Positions 9,064 to 17,319 of a DNA stretch of 64,000 bases are shown here, one piece after another. The notes beneath the pieces are model-generated. The model made no database searches. It was not told where the DNA came from and was given only the letters and a program-made list of their open reading frames with translations. How positions within the stretch are numbered: position 1 is the first letter of the stretch; every line of letters starts with the position of its first letter. Both the position numbers and the translations under genes were made by a program. Origin of the DNA: Rhizobium sp. CG5 (GTDB lineage: Bacteria > Pseudomonadota > Alphaproteobacteria > Rhizobiales > Rhizobiaceae); the NCBI RefSeq assembly GCF_023701945.1, contig NZ_JABAEF010000004.1, positions 248,001 to 312,000 of the forward strand, given 5' to 3'.

Positions 9064-9969
9064 CTAGAGCTCTGCGGGAAAGCCTGGCGCGCGCAGATCC
9101 GTGCCGACGGCATCCTCAAGCAGCTTGACGACCTGCGACGACCAGGCGCTGCCGCCATAGGTGGAACGCGCGCGGATGAAGGTCTGCAGCGCCTGCGAGG
9201 CAAGGTCGAGTGGCACGCCGAATTCCCTGCCGAAACCGAGTGCGAAACCCAGGTCCTTGACCGCCAGATCCATGGTGAAATTGATGTTGTAGCTGCCGTT
9301 GAGGATCACCTGGCCCTCGGTCTCGTGCACGAAACTGTTGCCGGAACTGGCCTTGATGATGTTGAAGGCATCGGTGAGGTCGATGCCGCCCTTCTTGGCC
9401 AGCATCAGCGCCTCGCCGGTCGCCAGCAGGTGGATGAAGGCCAGCATGTTGGTGATGACCTTGATCACTGCGGCCTTGCCGAGCGGTCCTGCGTGAAAGA
9501 TCTCGCCGCCCATGGCCTGCAGGGCCGGCAGATGTTGATCGTAGAGATCGCGGTCGCCACCGGCAATCACGGTGATGTCGCCGGCCGCCGCCCGGTGAAC
9601 GCCGCCGGTGACCGGCGCCTCCATCATCCGCACGCCCTTTTCCGCCGTCACCGCCGCCAGCCGTTCGACGGCGGCGTGATCCAGCGTGCTCATCTCGATC
9701 CAGGTCGATCCCGGCTTCAGCCCGGCAAGAATGCCGTTCGGCGCCGTCAGAACCTTTTCCGAGATGGCGGGCGAGGGCAGGCAGGTGATCACGGCGTCGA
9801 CGTCCTGGGCCAGCAGGTGCGGATCATCGGCCCAGCGCGCACCGCGCGCTATCAGGTCTGCCGCCTTCGAGCGGTCCGTATCATGAACCGTCAGGGCAAA
9901 CCCCTCGCGCAACAGGCTGCCGGCCAGAAAACCGCCGAGATGTCCAAGTCCGATAAAACCGTAGCGCAT
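9064..9969 (-). CDS. NAD(P)-dependent beta-hydroxyacid dehydrogenase (3-HIBADH family)
   Basis: 301 aa. N-terminal Rossmann fold with GLGHLGGFLAGSLLREG (residues about 6-22), substrate motif APVTGGVHRAAAGDITVIAGG (about 118-138) and the catalytic lysine in GKAAVIKVITNMLAF (about 163-177). The family oxidises 3-hydroxyisobutyrate, tartronate semialdehyde, gluconate-type and related beta-hydroxyacids with NAD(P)+. GGAGAG precedes the ATG. It is the last gene of a minus-strand cluster with GMC oxidoreductase, dehydratase-like and aldehyde dehydrogenase genes, and probably handles a downstream intermediate. Exact substrate unknown. Confidence 0.88.
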   Translation of the reverse strand: MRYGFIGLGHLGGFLAGSLLREGFALTVHDTDRSKAADLIARGARWADDPHLLAQDVDAVITCLPSPAISEKVLTAPNGILAGLKPGSTWIEMSTLDHAAVERLAAVTAEKGVRMMEAPVTGGVHRAAAGDITVIAGGDRDLYDQHLPALQAMGGEIFHAGPLGKAAVIKVITNMLAFIHLLATGEALMLAKKGGIDLTDAFNIIKASSGNSFVHETEGQVILNGSYNINFTMDLAVKDLGFALGFGREFGVPLDLASQALQTFIRARSTYGGSAWSSQVVKLLEDAVGTDLRAPGFPAEL

Positions 9970-10019
9970 GCCGTTCTCTCCATTCAGGGATTGGTCCGTC
10001 TGCTTTAGAAATTCGCTCG

Positions 10020-11633
10020 TCAGGCCGCGTCCTCAAGGATCATTGCAGCACCCTTTTCCGCCACCATCATCACAGGGGCATTGATATTGCCGGCCGTCAC
10101 GTTCGGGAAGATCGACGCGTCGACCACGCGCAGCCCCTCCACCCCATGCACCCGCAGCCGTGCATCGACCACCGACGTTGCCGGATCCGGCCCCATCGCG
10201 CAGCTGCCGCAAAGGTGGTAGATCGAGCTGCTATTGGCGCGGAAATAGTCGAGCAGCTGCTCGTCGCTTGTGGCGGTCAGCGAGGGCGAAACCTCTTCCT
10301 CGATCAGGCTTTGCAGGGCAGGGGCTCCGGCAATCCGTCGCACCAGCCGGCTGCCCTGCAGCACTTCGGCGACATCCCGCTCGGTGGAGAGATAGTTGGG
10401 CTGGATCAGGGCGGCGGCCTGGGCGTCACTGGAGCCGATGGCGATGCGGCCGCGGCTGGTCGGCCGGCAGGAATTGAAGGCGATCAGAAAGCCCGGATAG
10501 GGCTCCGGCAGCATCGAGGCGCGGCGGTTGACCGGGATGCGGTAGGACAGCGGGTTGAAATAGAGCTGGATATTCGGCCGCTCTTCGCCAGGTCCACCGC
10601 GAAAGAAGCCGCCTGCCTGGTTGACGCTCATGGCAAACGGTCCCTTGCGGGTCAGCACATATTGCAGGCCGAGCGAAGCCTGGCCGAAGAGGCTGCCGAA
10701 CAGTCCGTTCAGCGTCGGCCGGTTGGCGCGGTAATAGAAGCTGGCGCAGAGATGATCCTGCAGGTTCTCGCCGACCGCGGGCAGATGCCGTTTCACCTCG
10801 ATGCCGAGACTGGAGAGATGGATCGCTTCGCCGAGGCCGGAAAGCTGCATCAGTTTCGGCGTGTCTACGACGCCAGCTGAAAGGATCACCTCGCGCCGCG
10901 CCTTGAAGGTCCGGAGCCTGCCGCGCTGCAGCACCTCGACGCCATCGACGCGACCGTCCGGCGCATAGGTCAACCTCTGCGCCAGGGCAAAATGCTCGAT
11001 CGAGAGGTTCGGCCGATTCAGCGCCGGGCGCAGATATTCGGCGCTCGAATGCGAACGAATGCCGCGGCGCACGTTGATGTCATAGACCCCGGCTCCTTCG
11101 ATGTCCGCACCGTTGAAATCGGCGTTGAGCGGCAATTGCAGTTCGCCGCAGGCGGATAGGAACGCATCTGTGACCGCATGGGTCATGCCGCGCATCGGCG
11201 TCACATGGATCGGCCCTCTGTCGCCATGCCAGTGCGAGGCGCCTGTCTCATGGGTTTCCAGCGTCTTGAAAGTGGGCAGCACATCGCTTGCCCCCCAGCC
11301 CGGATTGCCGGCGCTCTTCCAGTCGTCGAAATCGGCGGCGGCGCCCCGCACGAACACCATGGCATTGATCGAGCCGGAACCGCCCTGCACCTTGCCGCGC
11401 GGCACATAGATCCGCCGGTCGTTCAACTGCGCTTCCGGTTCGGTGGAATACATCCAGTTGACCGCCGGATTATAGTAGCTCTTGGCATAGCCGACCGGGA
11501 TCTTGAACCAGAACGAGCTATCCCGGCCGCCGGCCTCCAGCAAAAGCACGCTGTAGCGGCCGCTTTCGCTGAGCCGGCTGGCAAGAATGCAGCCAGCCGA
11601 GCCTGCGCCGACAATGACGAAATCGTAAATCAT
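10020..11633 (-). CDS. GMC-family FAD-dependent oxidoreductase (choline/alcohol dehydrogenase type)
   Basis: 537 aa, normal for the family. The N-terminal FAD-binding motif [19 protein letters not shown], a GMC signature around residues 80-100 ([19 protein letters not shown]) and the C-terminal active site [10 protein letters not shown] (His near 470) with [19 protein letters not shown] (Asn) are all visible. It would oxidise a primary alcohol to an aldehyde using FAD. The gene starts 12 bases after the dehydratase stop, so they are cotranscribed. With the aldehyde dehydrogenase it could carry an alcohol to an acid; substrate unknown. Confidence 0.9.
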   Translation of the reverse strand: MIYDFVIVGAGSAGCILASRLSESGRYSVLLLEAGGRDSSFWFKIPVGYAKSYYNPAVNWMYSTEPEAQLNDRRIYVPRGKVQGGSGSINAMVFVRGAAADFDDWKSAGNPGWGASDVLPTFKTLETHETGASHWHGDRGPIHVTPMRGMTHAVTDAFLSACGELQLPLNADFNGADIEGAGVYDINVRRGIRSHSSAEYLRPALNRPNLSIEHFALAQRLTYAPDGRVDGVEVLQRGRLRTFKARREVILSAGVVDTPKLMQLSGLGEAIHLSSLGIEVKRHLPAVGENLQDHLCASFYYRANRPTLNGLFGSLFGQASLGLQYVLTRKGPFAMSVNQAGGFFRGGPGEERPNIQLYFNPLSYRIPVNRRASMLPEPYPGFLIAFNSCRPTSRGRIAIGSSDAQAAALIQPNYLSTERDVAEVLQGSRLVRRIAGAPALQSLIEEEVSPSLTATSDEQLLDYFRANSSSIYHLCGSCAMGPDPATSVVDARLRVHGVEGLRVVDASIFPNVTAGNINAPVMMVAEKGAAMILEDAA

Positions 11634-11645
11634 GGGGTCTCGACC

Positions 11646-12863
11646 TTAGCCGCGGGCGGGTGCGAATTCCTTGATGTCGGCAGGCTCGGACGCCATCTGC
11701 AGGTGCAGCCGGTTGCCGGTATAGGGCGAATGGGCGGCCACCACGTCGAGGTTGAGTTCGATGCCGAGCCCCGGTTCGCGCGACGGGATCAGATAGCCGT
11801 CGTCGAATCCAAGCTTGGTCTTCAGCACCTCGGCATGGAACCCGCCGAAATCGATGATCGCCTCATGGATCAGGAAATTGGGGCTTGCCGCGGCCAGCTG
11901 GATGCTGGCGGCAGCGCCCACCGGGCCGTTATAGAGATGCGGGGCGATCTGCGCGTAGAAGGCTTCTGCCATGCCGGCAATCTTCTTGGCTTCCAGCAGC
12001 CCGCCGACCCGCGCCACATTCATCTGCAGGATCGAGGCGGCTCCGAGCTGCAGCACCCGCTGGAATTCATACTTGGTGGTCAGCCGCTCGCCCGTCGAGA
12101 TCGGGATCGAGGTGGCCCGCGCGACCTCCGCCATGGCGGCCTCCTGGCCGGGCGGCACCGGCTCCTCGAACCACATCGGATCGTATTTCTCCAGCCGCTT
12201 GGCAAGCCGGATGGCCGAGGACGGCACCATCTGGCCGTGGGTGCCGAACAGGATATCGGCGCTGCTGCCGATGGCGGCGCGGATCTTGGTGCAGAACTCT
12301 TCGCAGCGATCCATCACGCCGAGTGACAGCTGGTGCCCGGAATAGTTGGTATAAGGCCCGGCCGGGTCGAACTTCAGCGCCGTGAAGCCCATGTCGACCA
12401 TGCGGATTGCCTCTTCGGCCGCCAGATCCGGATCGCCGTAATCGTAGTCGCCGGCTGAATTCTTCGGGTAGAGATAGGTATAGGCCCGAAGCTTCTCATG
12501 CACCGTGCCGCCGAGCAGATCGGAGACCGGCCGGCCGGCCGCTTTGCCGATGATATCCCAGCAGGCGATCTCCAGGCCGGAGACGATGCCCATCATGGTC
12601 GGGTCGGGGCGCTGCGTGAAGCCGCTCGAATAGGCGGCCCTCCAGAAGCGCTCGATATTGTGCGGATCGTGACCCTCCAGATAACGCTGGAAGACATCCT
12701 CGATCAGCGGCACCATGGCGCCGGGATGAAAGGCCGTCGCATAGATCTCGCCCACCCCCTCGATGCCACAATCTGTCTTCAGTTGCACGAAGACCCAGTA
12801 CATGCCGCCCACATGCGGCGGCGGAACGGCGACAACATGGGTCTTGAGCTCTGCGATCTTCAT
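11646..12863 (-). CDS. Enolase-superfamily (mandelate racemase type) dehydratase-like protein
   Basis: 405 aa, capping plus TIM-barrel architecture of mandelate racemase/muconate lactonizing enzymes, probably acting on a sugar acid. MWFEEPVPPGQ and STGERL supply the second and third metal-ligand glutamates, and APHLYNGPVG the late active-site His. At the first metal ligand the sequence reads DILFGTHGQM where GalD-like enzymes, as I remember them, have an Asp (VDFHG); here a Gly takes that place. The start is chosen at MKIAELK because CGGAGG (12869-12874, reverse strand) precedes it. It lies between aldehyde dehydrogenase and GMC oxidoreductase genes. Confidence 0.82.
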   Translation of the reverse strand: MKIAELKTHVVAVPPPHVGGMYWVFVQLKTDCGIEGVGEIYATAFHPGAMVPLIEDVFQRYLEGHDPHNIERFWRAAYSSGFTQRPDPTMMGIVSGLEIACWDIIGKAAGRPVSDLLGGTVHEKLRAYTYLYPKNSAGDYDYGDPDLAAEEAIRMVDMGFTALKFDPAGPYTNYSGHQLSLGVMDRCEEFCTKIRAAIGSSADILFGTHGQMVPSSAIRLAKRLEKYDPMWFEEPVPPGQEAAMAEVARATSIPISTGERLTTKYEFQRVLQLGAASILQMNVARVGGLLEAKKIAGMAEAFYAQIAPHLYNGPVGAAASIQLAAASPNFLIHEAIIDFGGFHAEVLKTKLGFDDGYLIPSREPGLGIELNLDVVAAHSPYTGNRLHLQMASEPADIKEFAPARG

Positions 12864-12917
12864 GGGTGCCTCCGTTTGCGGGTCGTGGGTCGATATTTTT
12901 GGCGTGGCGCGGGTCTT

Positions 12918-13034
12918 GCCCCTCACCCTAACCCTCTCCCCGCATGCGGGGAGAGGGGACTTGGCTCAGTGTTTGCCGCTTGTCCCTTCTTCCCGTTCAC
13001 GGGGAGAAGGTGGCCGGCAGGCCGGATGAGGGGC
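12918..13034. repeat. RIME-like compound palindromic element
   Basis: A 117-base mosaic of inverted repeats between the aldehyde dehydrogenase and dehydratase genes. Outer arms GCCCCTCA (12918-12925) and TGAGGGGC (13027-13034) enclose a perfect 26-base palindrome (12932-12957, centre GCATGC), an 11-bp stem with one mismatch (12985-12995 / 13000-13010) and a GGCCGGCAGGCCGG segment. This resembles the Rhizobium-specific intergenic mosaic elements as I remember them. Within an operon it may modulate relative expression of the two genes. Confidence 0.7.
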
Positions 13035-13061
13035 TCTAATCCTGCTCCGATCGATAGCGTT

Positions 13062-14486
13062 CTAGTAATTCATCACCACCAGCCGGGTCTGGGTGAATTC
13101 CAGCATGCCGTGTTTGCCGTCGTCGCCGCCAAGGCCGGATTTCTTCCAGCCGGCGTGGTAGCCCTGGTAGGGGTCGGCCGGGAAACGGTTGATGTAGAGT
13201 TCACCCGCCTCGATCTCGTGGGCCGCCTGCAGGGCCTTGCGGTAGTTTTCGGTAAACAGCACAGAGGCAAGGCCGAACTGGTGATCGCTGGCGAGCGCCA
13301 GCGCCTCGTCGAATTGGCCATAGGGGATGACGGCCAGCACCGGCCCGAACACCTCTTCGCGCACGATCTCCATGTCCTGGCGGCAGGCCGACAGCAGGGT
13401 CGGCGGATAGAAATAGCCCGGACCATCCGGCAGGATGCCGCCTGCCTCGACCACGGCGCCCTCGGCTTTCGCCCGCTCGACCATGGCATGGATGCGTTGG
13501 CGTGCAGCCTCGCTCGCCAGCGGTCCCATCCGGTCAGGGTTGGCGGACCGATCGCCAAAAGCGCGGCCCGCAAAGCCCAAGCGCAACCGTTCAAGCAAGG
13601 CGTCATGCACGCTTTCCTGCACATAGAGCCGTTCGACTGATGTACAGACCTGGCCGCAATGGGCTGTTTTGGCGGCCACGACCATGCGGGCCACGGCATC
13701 GAGATCGGCATCCGGCTCGATGATCACAGGCGACTTGCCACCGAGTTCCAGCGACGGCTTGGCGATATTGGTCCGGCAATAGTCGAGGACCGTCTGGCCG
13801 GCCGCCACGCTGCCGGTCAGCGTGATCATGCCGACGTTCGGCGCCGTGCACATGACGCGGGCCACGTCGTGGGTCATGGTCATGATATTGATCAACCCGG
13901 CCGGCAGGTCGGCATCCAGCAGGGCCTGCGCAAAGGCGAAGGCTGAGGTCGGCGTGGTATTGCTTGGCCGCACCACCACGGCATTGCCGGTGATCAACGC
14001 CGGGGCGATCTTGCGCACCAGCGTGTAGATCGGGAAGTTGAACGGGATCAGGCAGGCGACGACGCCGATCGGCTCGCGCTTCAGCAGCAGCGTCTCGTTC
14101 GGCGTATCGCTTTCAATGACCTCGCCTTCGATGCGCCGCGCCCATTCGGCATGGTAGCGCATCAGCTCGACGCCATAGATCGCCTCGGCTGTCGCATCCG
14201 CAAGGCTCTTGCCGGATTCCAGCGCCAGCGCCGCACCGATCCTGCCGGCATGGGTTTCCAGCGCATCCGCCAGCCGGCGCAGCGCGTTGCCGCGCTCGAT
14301 GGCGGTCAGCTTGCGCCAGGTCTTCTGCGCTTCGCTTGCAGCGGCAACGGCTCGCAGCACATCGGCTTCGCCGGCAGCCGGCACGCTCGCAAACACCGCG
14401 CCAGTGGCCGGATTACGAACCTCGATGCTCTGGCTGCTTGACGCCGGCTCAAAGGCGCCGGCAATGAAATTGCGATGAGGTGTCAT
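13062..14486 (-). CDS. NAD(P)-dependent aldehyde dehydrogenase
   Basis: 474 aa ALDH-superfamily enzyme. The catalytic Glu sits in LELGGKSP (about residue 245) and the catalytic Cys in AHCGQVCTSVERLYV (about 280); the cofactor loop FNFPIYTLVRKIAPALITGN and the late EEVFGPVLAVIPY are also typical. It oxidises an aldehyde to the acid. The pattern is close to lactaldehyde/succinate-semialdehyde type ALDHs, but the substrate cannot be fixed. It is the first gene of the minus-strand catabolic cluster; GGAG lies upstream of the ATG, and a palindrome at 14606-14624 about 120 bases upstream may be the operator. Confidence 0.9.
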   Translation of the reverse strand: MTPHRNFIAGAFEPASSSQSIEVRNPATGAVFASVPAAGEADVLRAVAAASEAQKTWRKLTAIERGNALRRLADALETHAGRIGAALALESGKSLADATAEAIYGVELMRYHAEWARRIEGEVIESDTPNETLLLKREPIGVVACLIPFNFPIYTLVRKIAPALITGNAVVVRPSNTTPTSAFAFAQALLDADLPAGLINIMTMTHDVARVMCTAPNVGMITLTGSVAAGQTVLDYCRTNIAKPSLELGGKSPVIIEPDADLDAVARMVVAAKTAHCGQVCTSVERLYVQESVHDALLERLRLGFAGRAFGDRSANPDRMGPLASEAARQRIHAMVERAKAEGAVVEAGGILPDGPGYFYPPTLLSACRQDMEIVREEVFGPVLAVIPYGQFDEALALASDHQFGLASVLFTENYRKALQAAHEIEAGELYINRFPADPYQGYHAGWKKSGLGGDDGKHGMLEFTQTRLVVMNY

Positions 14487-14605
14487 GATGCGCGGCCTGC
14501 TCCTTGCGCCGGCGGCGGAGCATCTGTCGAGTCAGCTCGCTCTTGCCGGTTGGCAATTTGGAACGCGGAGGAGTGAGCTTCGCAAGCGAGTAATTCTGAG
14601 GTTCA

Positions 14606-14624
14606 GCATTCCAAAATGGAATGC
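14606..14624. promoter_or_regulatory. Candidate LysR-type operator upstream of the catabolic operon
   Basis: Perfect inverted repeat GCATTCCA-AAA-TGGAATGC, containing an ATTCC-N5-GGAAT core that fits the T-N11-A pattern of LysR-type sites. It lies 120 bases before the aldehyde dehydrogenase ATG and just past the stop of the adjacent LysR gene, so that regulator is the natural candidate. Binding is inferred. Confidence 0.5.
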
Positions 14625-14625
14625 T

Positions 14626-15534
14626 TCAGGGTTGCGCCTCTTGTGCCCCGATCTCTTCGTCGAGCCAGGCGCGAAAGGCGGTCACATTGGCGCCTTCCGG
14701 CTGATCGGCGCGTGTCGCCAGCCAATAGGATTCGTGGCCCTCGACCTCGACATCCAGCACCTGCACCAGGCGCCCGTCCTGCAAATGCTCGGCCACCATG
14801 AACCGGTCGGCAATGGTCACGCCGAGGCCGTTGCAGGCAGCCTCTATGGCAAGGTCGAGAAGGTCGAATTCCAGTCCGCCGCTGGTGTCCGTGTCATGCA
14901 GGCCTGCTGCATCCAGCCAGTGCTGCCAGGTCAGGTAACGCTGGTCGGCCGACGACAGAACATGCAGGAAGGTCAATCCCGCCAGATCCACCGAGCCGCT
15001 GCCACTGTCCCGTTTCAGAAGGCCGGGCGCGCAGACGGCGATATGGCGCTCGGTCATCAGCAGGCTGGATTTCAGCATCGGCCATTCGCCGTCACCGAAG
15101 CGGATGGCGCAGTCGAGCAGGCTGCGCTCGGTCAGGCTGTCCTGCAGATCGGTGCTGATGCTGATCTCCATATCGGGCAGCGCGCGGCGCAGGCGACCGA
15201 GCCGCGGCATCAGCCAGCGCTTGGCAAAGGTCGGTGGTACGTTGAGACGCAGCCGATGGCGGTTGCTCTTCTCCATGATGCCGCGCACCGCCAGTTCCAC
15301 GTTGTGGAACGCCTGATGCAGCACTGCCAGCAGTTCGGCACCCGAGGCTGTCAGCTCCAGATGATGATGATGGCGGATCAGCAACGGTTCGCCCAGCTGC
15401 TCCTCGAGATTGCGCACCTGCCGGCTGACGGCGCTCTGGGTCAGGTTCAGCCGTTCGGCAGCGCGGGTGAAGCTGCGCGTCTGGCCGACGACCTCAAAGA
15501 TCTTCATGGCCGAAAGTGCCGGCAGTTTGCGCAT
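14626..15534 (-). CDS. LysR-family transcriptional regulator (GcvA-like)
   Basis: 302 aa. N-terminal winged HTH (LPALSAMKIFEVVGQTRSFT, RAAERLNLTQSAVSRQVRNL, residues about 4-45) and the periplasmic-binding-protein-like effector domain from about 90 to 295. The wording (PALSAMKIFEVVGQTRSFTRAAERLNLTQ) is of the GcvA/AmpR subgroup. It lies immediately upstream of and in the same orientation as the aldehyde dehydrogenase operon, which it probably controls in response to a pathway intermediate. Its promoter region lies in the large gap shared with the divergent corrinoid uptake operon. Confidence 0.9.
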   Translation of the reverse strand: MRKLPALSAMKIFEVVGQTRSFTRAAERLNLTQSAVSRQVRNLEEQLGEPLLIRHHHHLELTASGAELLAVLHQAFHNVELAVRGIMEKSNRHRLRLNVPPTFAKRWLMPRLGRLRRALPDMEISISTDLQDSLTERSLLDCAIRFGDGEWPMLKSSLLMTERHIAVCAPGLLKRDSGSGSVDLAGLTFLHVLSSADQRYLTWQHWLDAAGLHDTDTSGGLEFDLLDLAIEAACNGLGVTIADRFMVAEHLQDGRLVQVLDVEVEGHESYWLATRADQPEGANVTAFRAWLDEEIGAQEAQP

Positions 15535-15657
15535 GTTTCCCCCTGCGGATCGTCCGATATCGCAGCATCCCTACATCACGGCGCCAACAGTGAGGAGTCC
15601 CGTTCCGATCCATAATCATCCAATAAGGGGGCTGGACAAGACCGGAGCCCATTGGTA

Positions 15658-15676
15658 AATGTAATGATATTACATT
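15658..15676. promoter_or_regulatory. Palindromic operator-like site (Zur/Fur-like or LysR)
   Basis: Perfect inverted repeat AATGTAAT-GAT-ATTACATT in the gap between the divergent LysR gene and the cobalamin riboswitch. An AT-rich 8-3-8 dyad of this type resembles Zur/Fur-family boxes, but it could equally serve the LysR gene, whose start is 124 bases away. No protein can be assigned from sequence alone. Confidence 0.4.
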
Positions 15677-15774
15677 ACTTGATGGAATGGGATCGAACGG
15701 TAGCGCGACTCGACATTTGGACCGGGCGGCAATCTTGACGGGATTGCCCGCCCGGCGCTAATGGTAGGGGGGAC

Positions 15775-16035
15775 GGTTCCCTGAAGGATGACTCCCAGGG
15801 GATTAATAGGGAACACGGTGCGGACGACCCGAAAGGGGCCAAGACCGTGGCTGCCCCCGCAACTGTAAGCGGAGCAGACCATCCTTGTGGCACAGACAAA
15901 GTGCCATGCCACTGCGAAAGCCGGAAGGGCCGACGTGGGAAGGCAGATGGAAAGCGACAATCCGCAAGCCAGGAGACCTGCCGTCAAGCCACAGATCCAA
16001 CGTCACGGGCGGGGAGCCCTGAACAGGAGTTGACA
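15775..16035 (+). ncRNA. Cobalamin (AdoCbl) riboswitch
   Basis: The leader shows the conserved cobalamin riboswitch elements in order: TTAATAGGGAACACGGTG (about 15803-15820), CTGCCCCCGCAACTGTAAGC (15851-15870) and the B12 box GCCAGGAGACCTGCC (15968-15982). Adenosylcobalamin binding normally shuts off expression of downstream uptake or synthesis genes. The first downstream gene is a BtuF-like binding protein at 16270, followed by permease, ATPase and a methyltransferase. The ends are approximate. The roughly 230 bases between the element and the gene may hold the expression platform. Confidence 0.95.
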
Positions 16036-16269
16036 TGACACATGCCCCAGCTGGCATCGGCCTCTTTTGCTTTTCATTTCATCGACCGGGACTGTCAGGG
16101 CGCATTTTGACCTGATCGGCATGTTCCGTTTGCGGTTCGCAAGGATCGCTGCGGGCGCTCGTCGCCCGTGGCCCTGGTGCGCGCTTCAGACGGTTGCTCG
16201 TCCCGAGACCGGTCGCGCCAGACCTGTGCGCCGGGCTATCTCCCATATCAAATCAGAAGCGAATCTCCG

Positions 16270-17319
16270 ATGCAGACCATTATTTTCCGCCCCATCCGTC
16301 GCGGCGCTGCTGCCGCCGCGCTTGCCACCGCCGCGGCTTTTTCATCCCTGGGCAACTCAGCCGCCATTGCCGCATCCACCACCTATCCCTTGACCCTTGA
16401 AAATTGCGGGCGTTCGATCACCTTCGACAAGGCGCCGTCGCGCACCGTGTCGATCGGCCAGAGCAGTACGGAAATCCTATATCTGCTTGGTCTTTCAGAC
16501 CGGATGGTCGGCACCGCCGTCTGGCTGAGCCCTGTCCTCGCGGGCTATGAAGAGGCCAATGCCAAGGTCGAACGCCTGGCCGACAACGACCCGAGTTTCG
16601 AAAGCGTCGTGGCGAAGAAGCCCGATCTGGTGACGACGCAATTCCAGTGGCATGTCGGTCCCGAAGGCATTGTCGGAACGCCGGAACAGTTCGCCGAACT
16701 CTCCATCCCGGTCTATACGTCGCCTGCCGATTGCACGGCCAAGGACAATTCCGGCGGCGGCGATGGCGTGCGCCACAATGCCTTCTCGATGGACCTGATC
16801 TACCAGGAGATCCGCGACATGGCGCAGATCTTCGACGTTGCAGACAAAGGTGCTGAGGTGATTGCGACCCTCAAGCAGCGCGAAGCCGCCGCCCGCGCCA
16901 AGGTCGGGGCCGGCGATGGCAAGCTTTCTGCCGTTTTTTGGTTCTCCAGCGCTGAACTGGCCATCGATCCCTATGTCGCCGGCCGCAACGGCGCGCCGGG
17001 TTACATCCTCTCGACGCTTGGTATCCGCAACATCATCGAATCCGATGAGGAATGGCCGACGGTTGGCTGGGAAACCGTCGCCAAGGCGGACCCCGCCATC
17101 ATCGTCATCGGAAAGATGGATCGCCGCCGCTACCCGGCCGACGACTGGACCGTGAAGATGGAATATCTGAAGTCCGATCCGGTGGTCAGCCTGATGCCGG
17201 CGGTCAAGGCGGGCCATATCGTCGTCATGGATGCCCAGGCGATGAACCCGACGATCCGCACCATTGACGGCATCGAGGCCTTGGCCACGGCCGTGGCCGG
17301 TTTCGGTCTGGCACGGTGA
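16270..17319 (+). CDS. ABC transporter periplasmic binding protein, corrinoid (BtuF-like)
   Basis: 349 aa with a signal peptide (basic start RPIRRGAAAAALATAAA, cleavage near SAAIAAS) and a Fep/Btu-type periplasmic binding fold: ITFDKAPSRTVSIGQSSTEI near residues 45-65, then LSDRMVGTAVW and a C-terminal half with ADPAIIVIG. Riboswitch control points to cobalamin or another corrinoid as ligand. The ATG at 16270 starts the signal peptide; an upstream in-frame ATG (16168) would add non-signal residues. The permease start codon overlaps its stop (GTGA). Confidence 0.85.
   Translation: MQTIIFRPIRRGAAAAALATAAAFSSLGNSAAIAASTTYPLTLENCGRSITFDKAPSRTVSIGQSSTEILYLLGLSDRMVGTAVWLSPVLAGYEEANAKVERLADNDPSFESVVAKKPDLVTTQFQWHVGPEGIVGTPEQFAELSIPVYTSPADCTAKDNSGGGDGVRHNAFSMDLIYQEIRDMAQIFDVADKGAEVIATLKQREAAARAKVGAGDGKLSAVFWFSSAELAIDPYVAGRNGAPGYILSTLGIRNIIESDEEWPTVGWETVAKADPAIIVIGKMDRRRYPADDWTVKMEYLKSDPVVSLMPAVKAGHIVVMDAQAMNPTIRTIDGIEALATAVAGFGLAR

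Noticed and set aside
16067..16393. 108-codon frame between the riboswitch and the binding-protein gene
   Set aside because: It runs out of frame through the start and signal peptide of the BtuF-like gene and has no recognisable features; the gap is more likely leader RNA.
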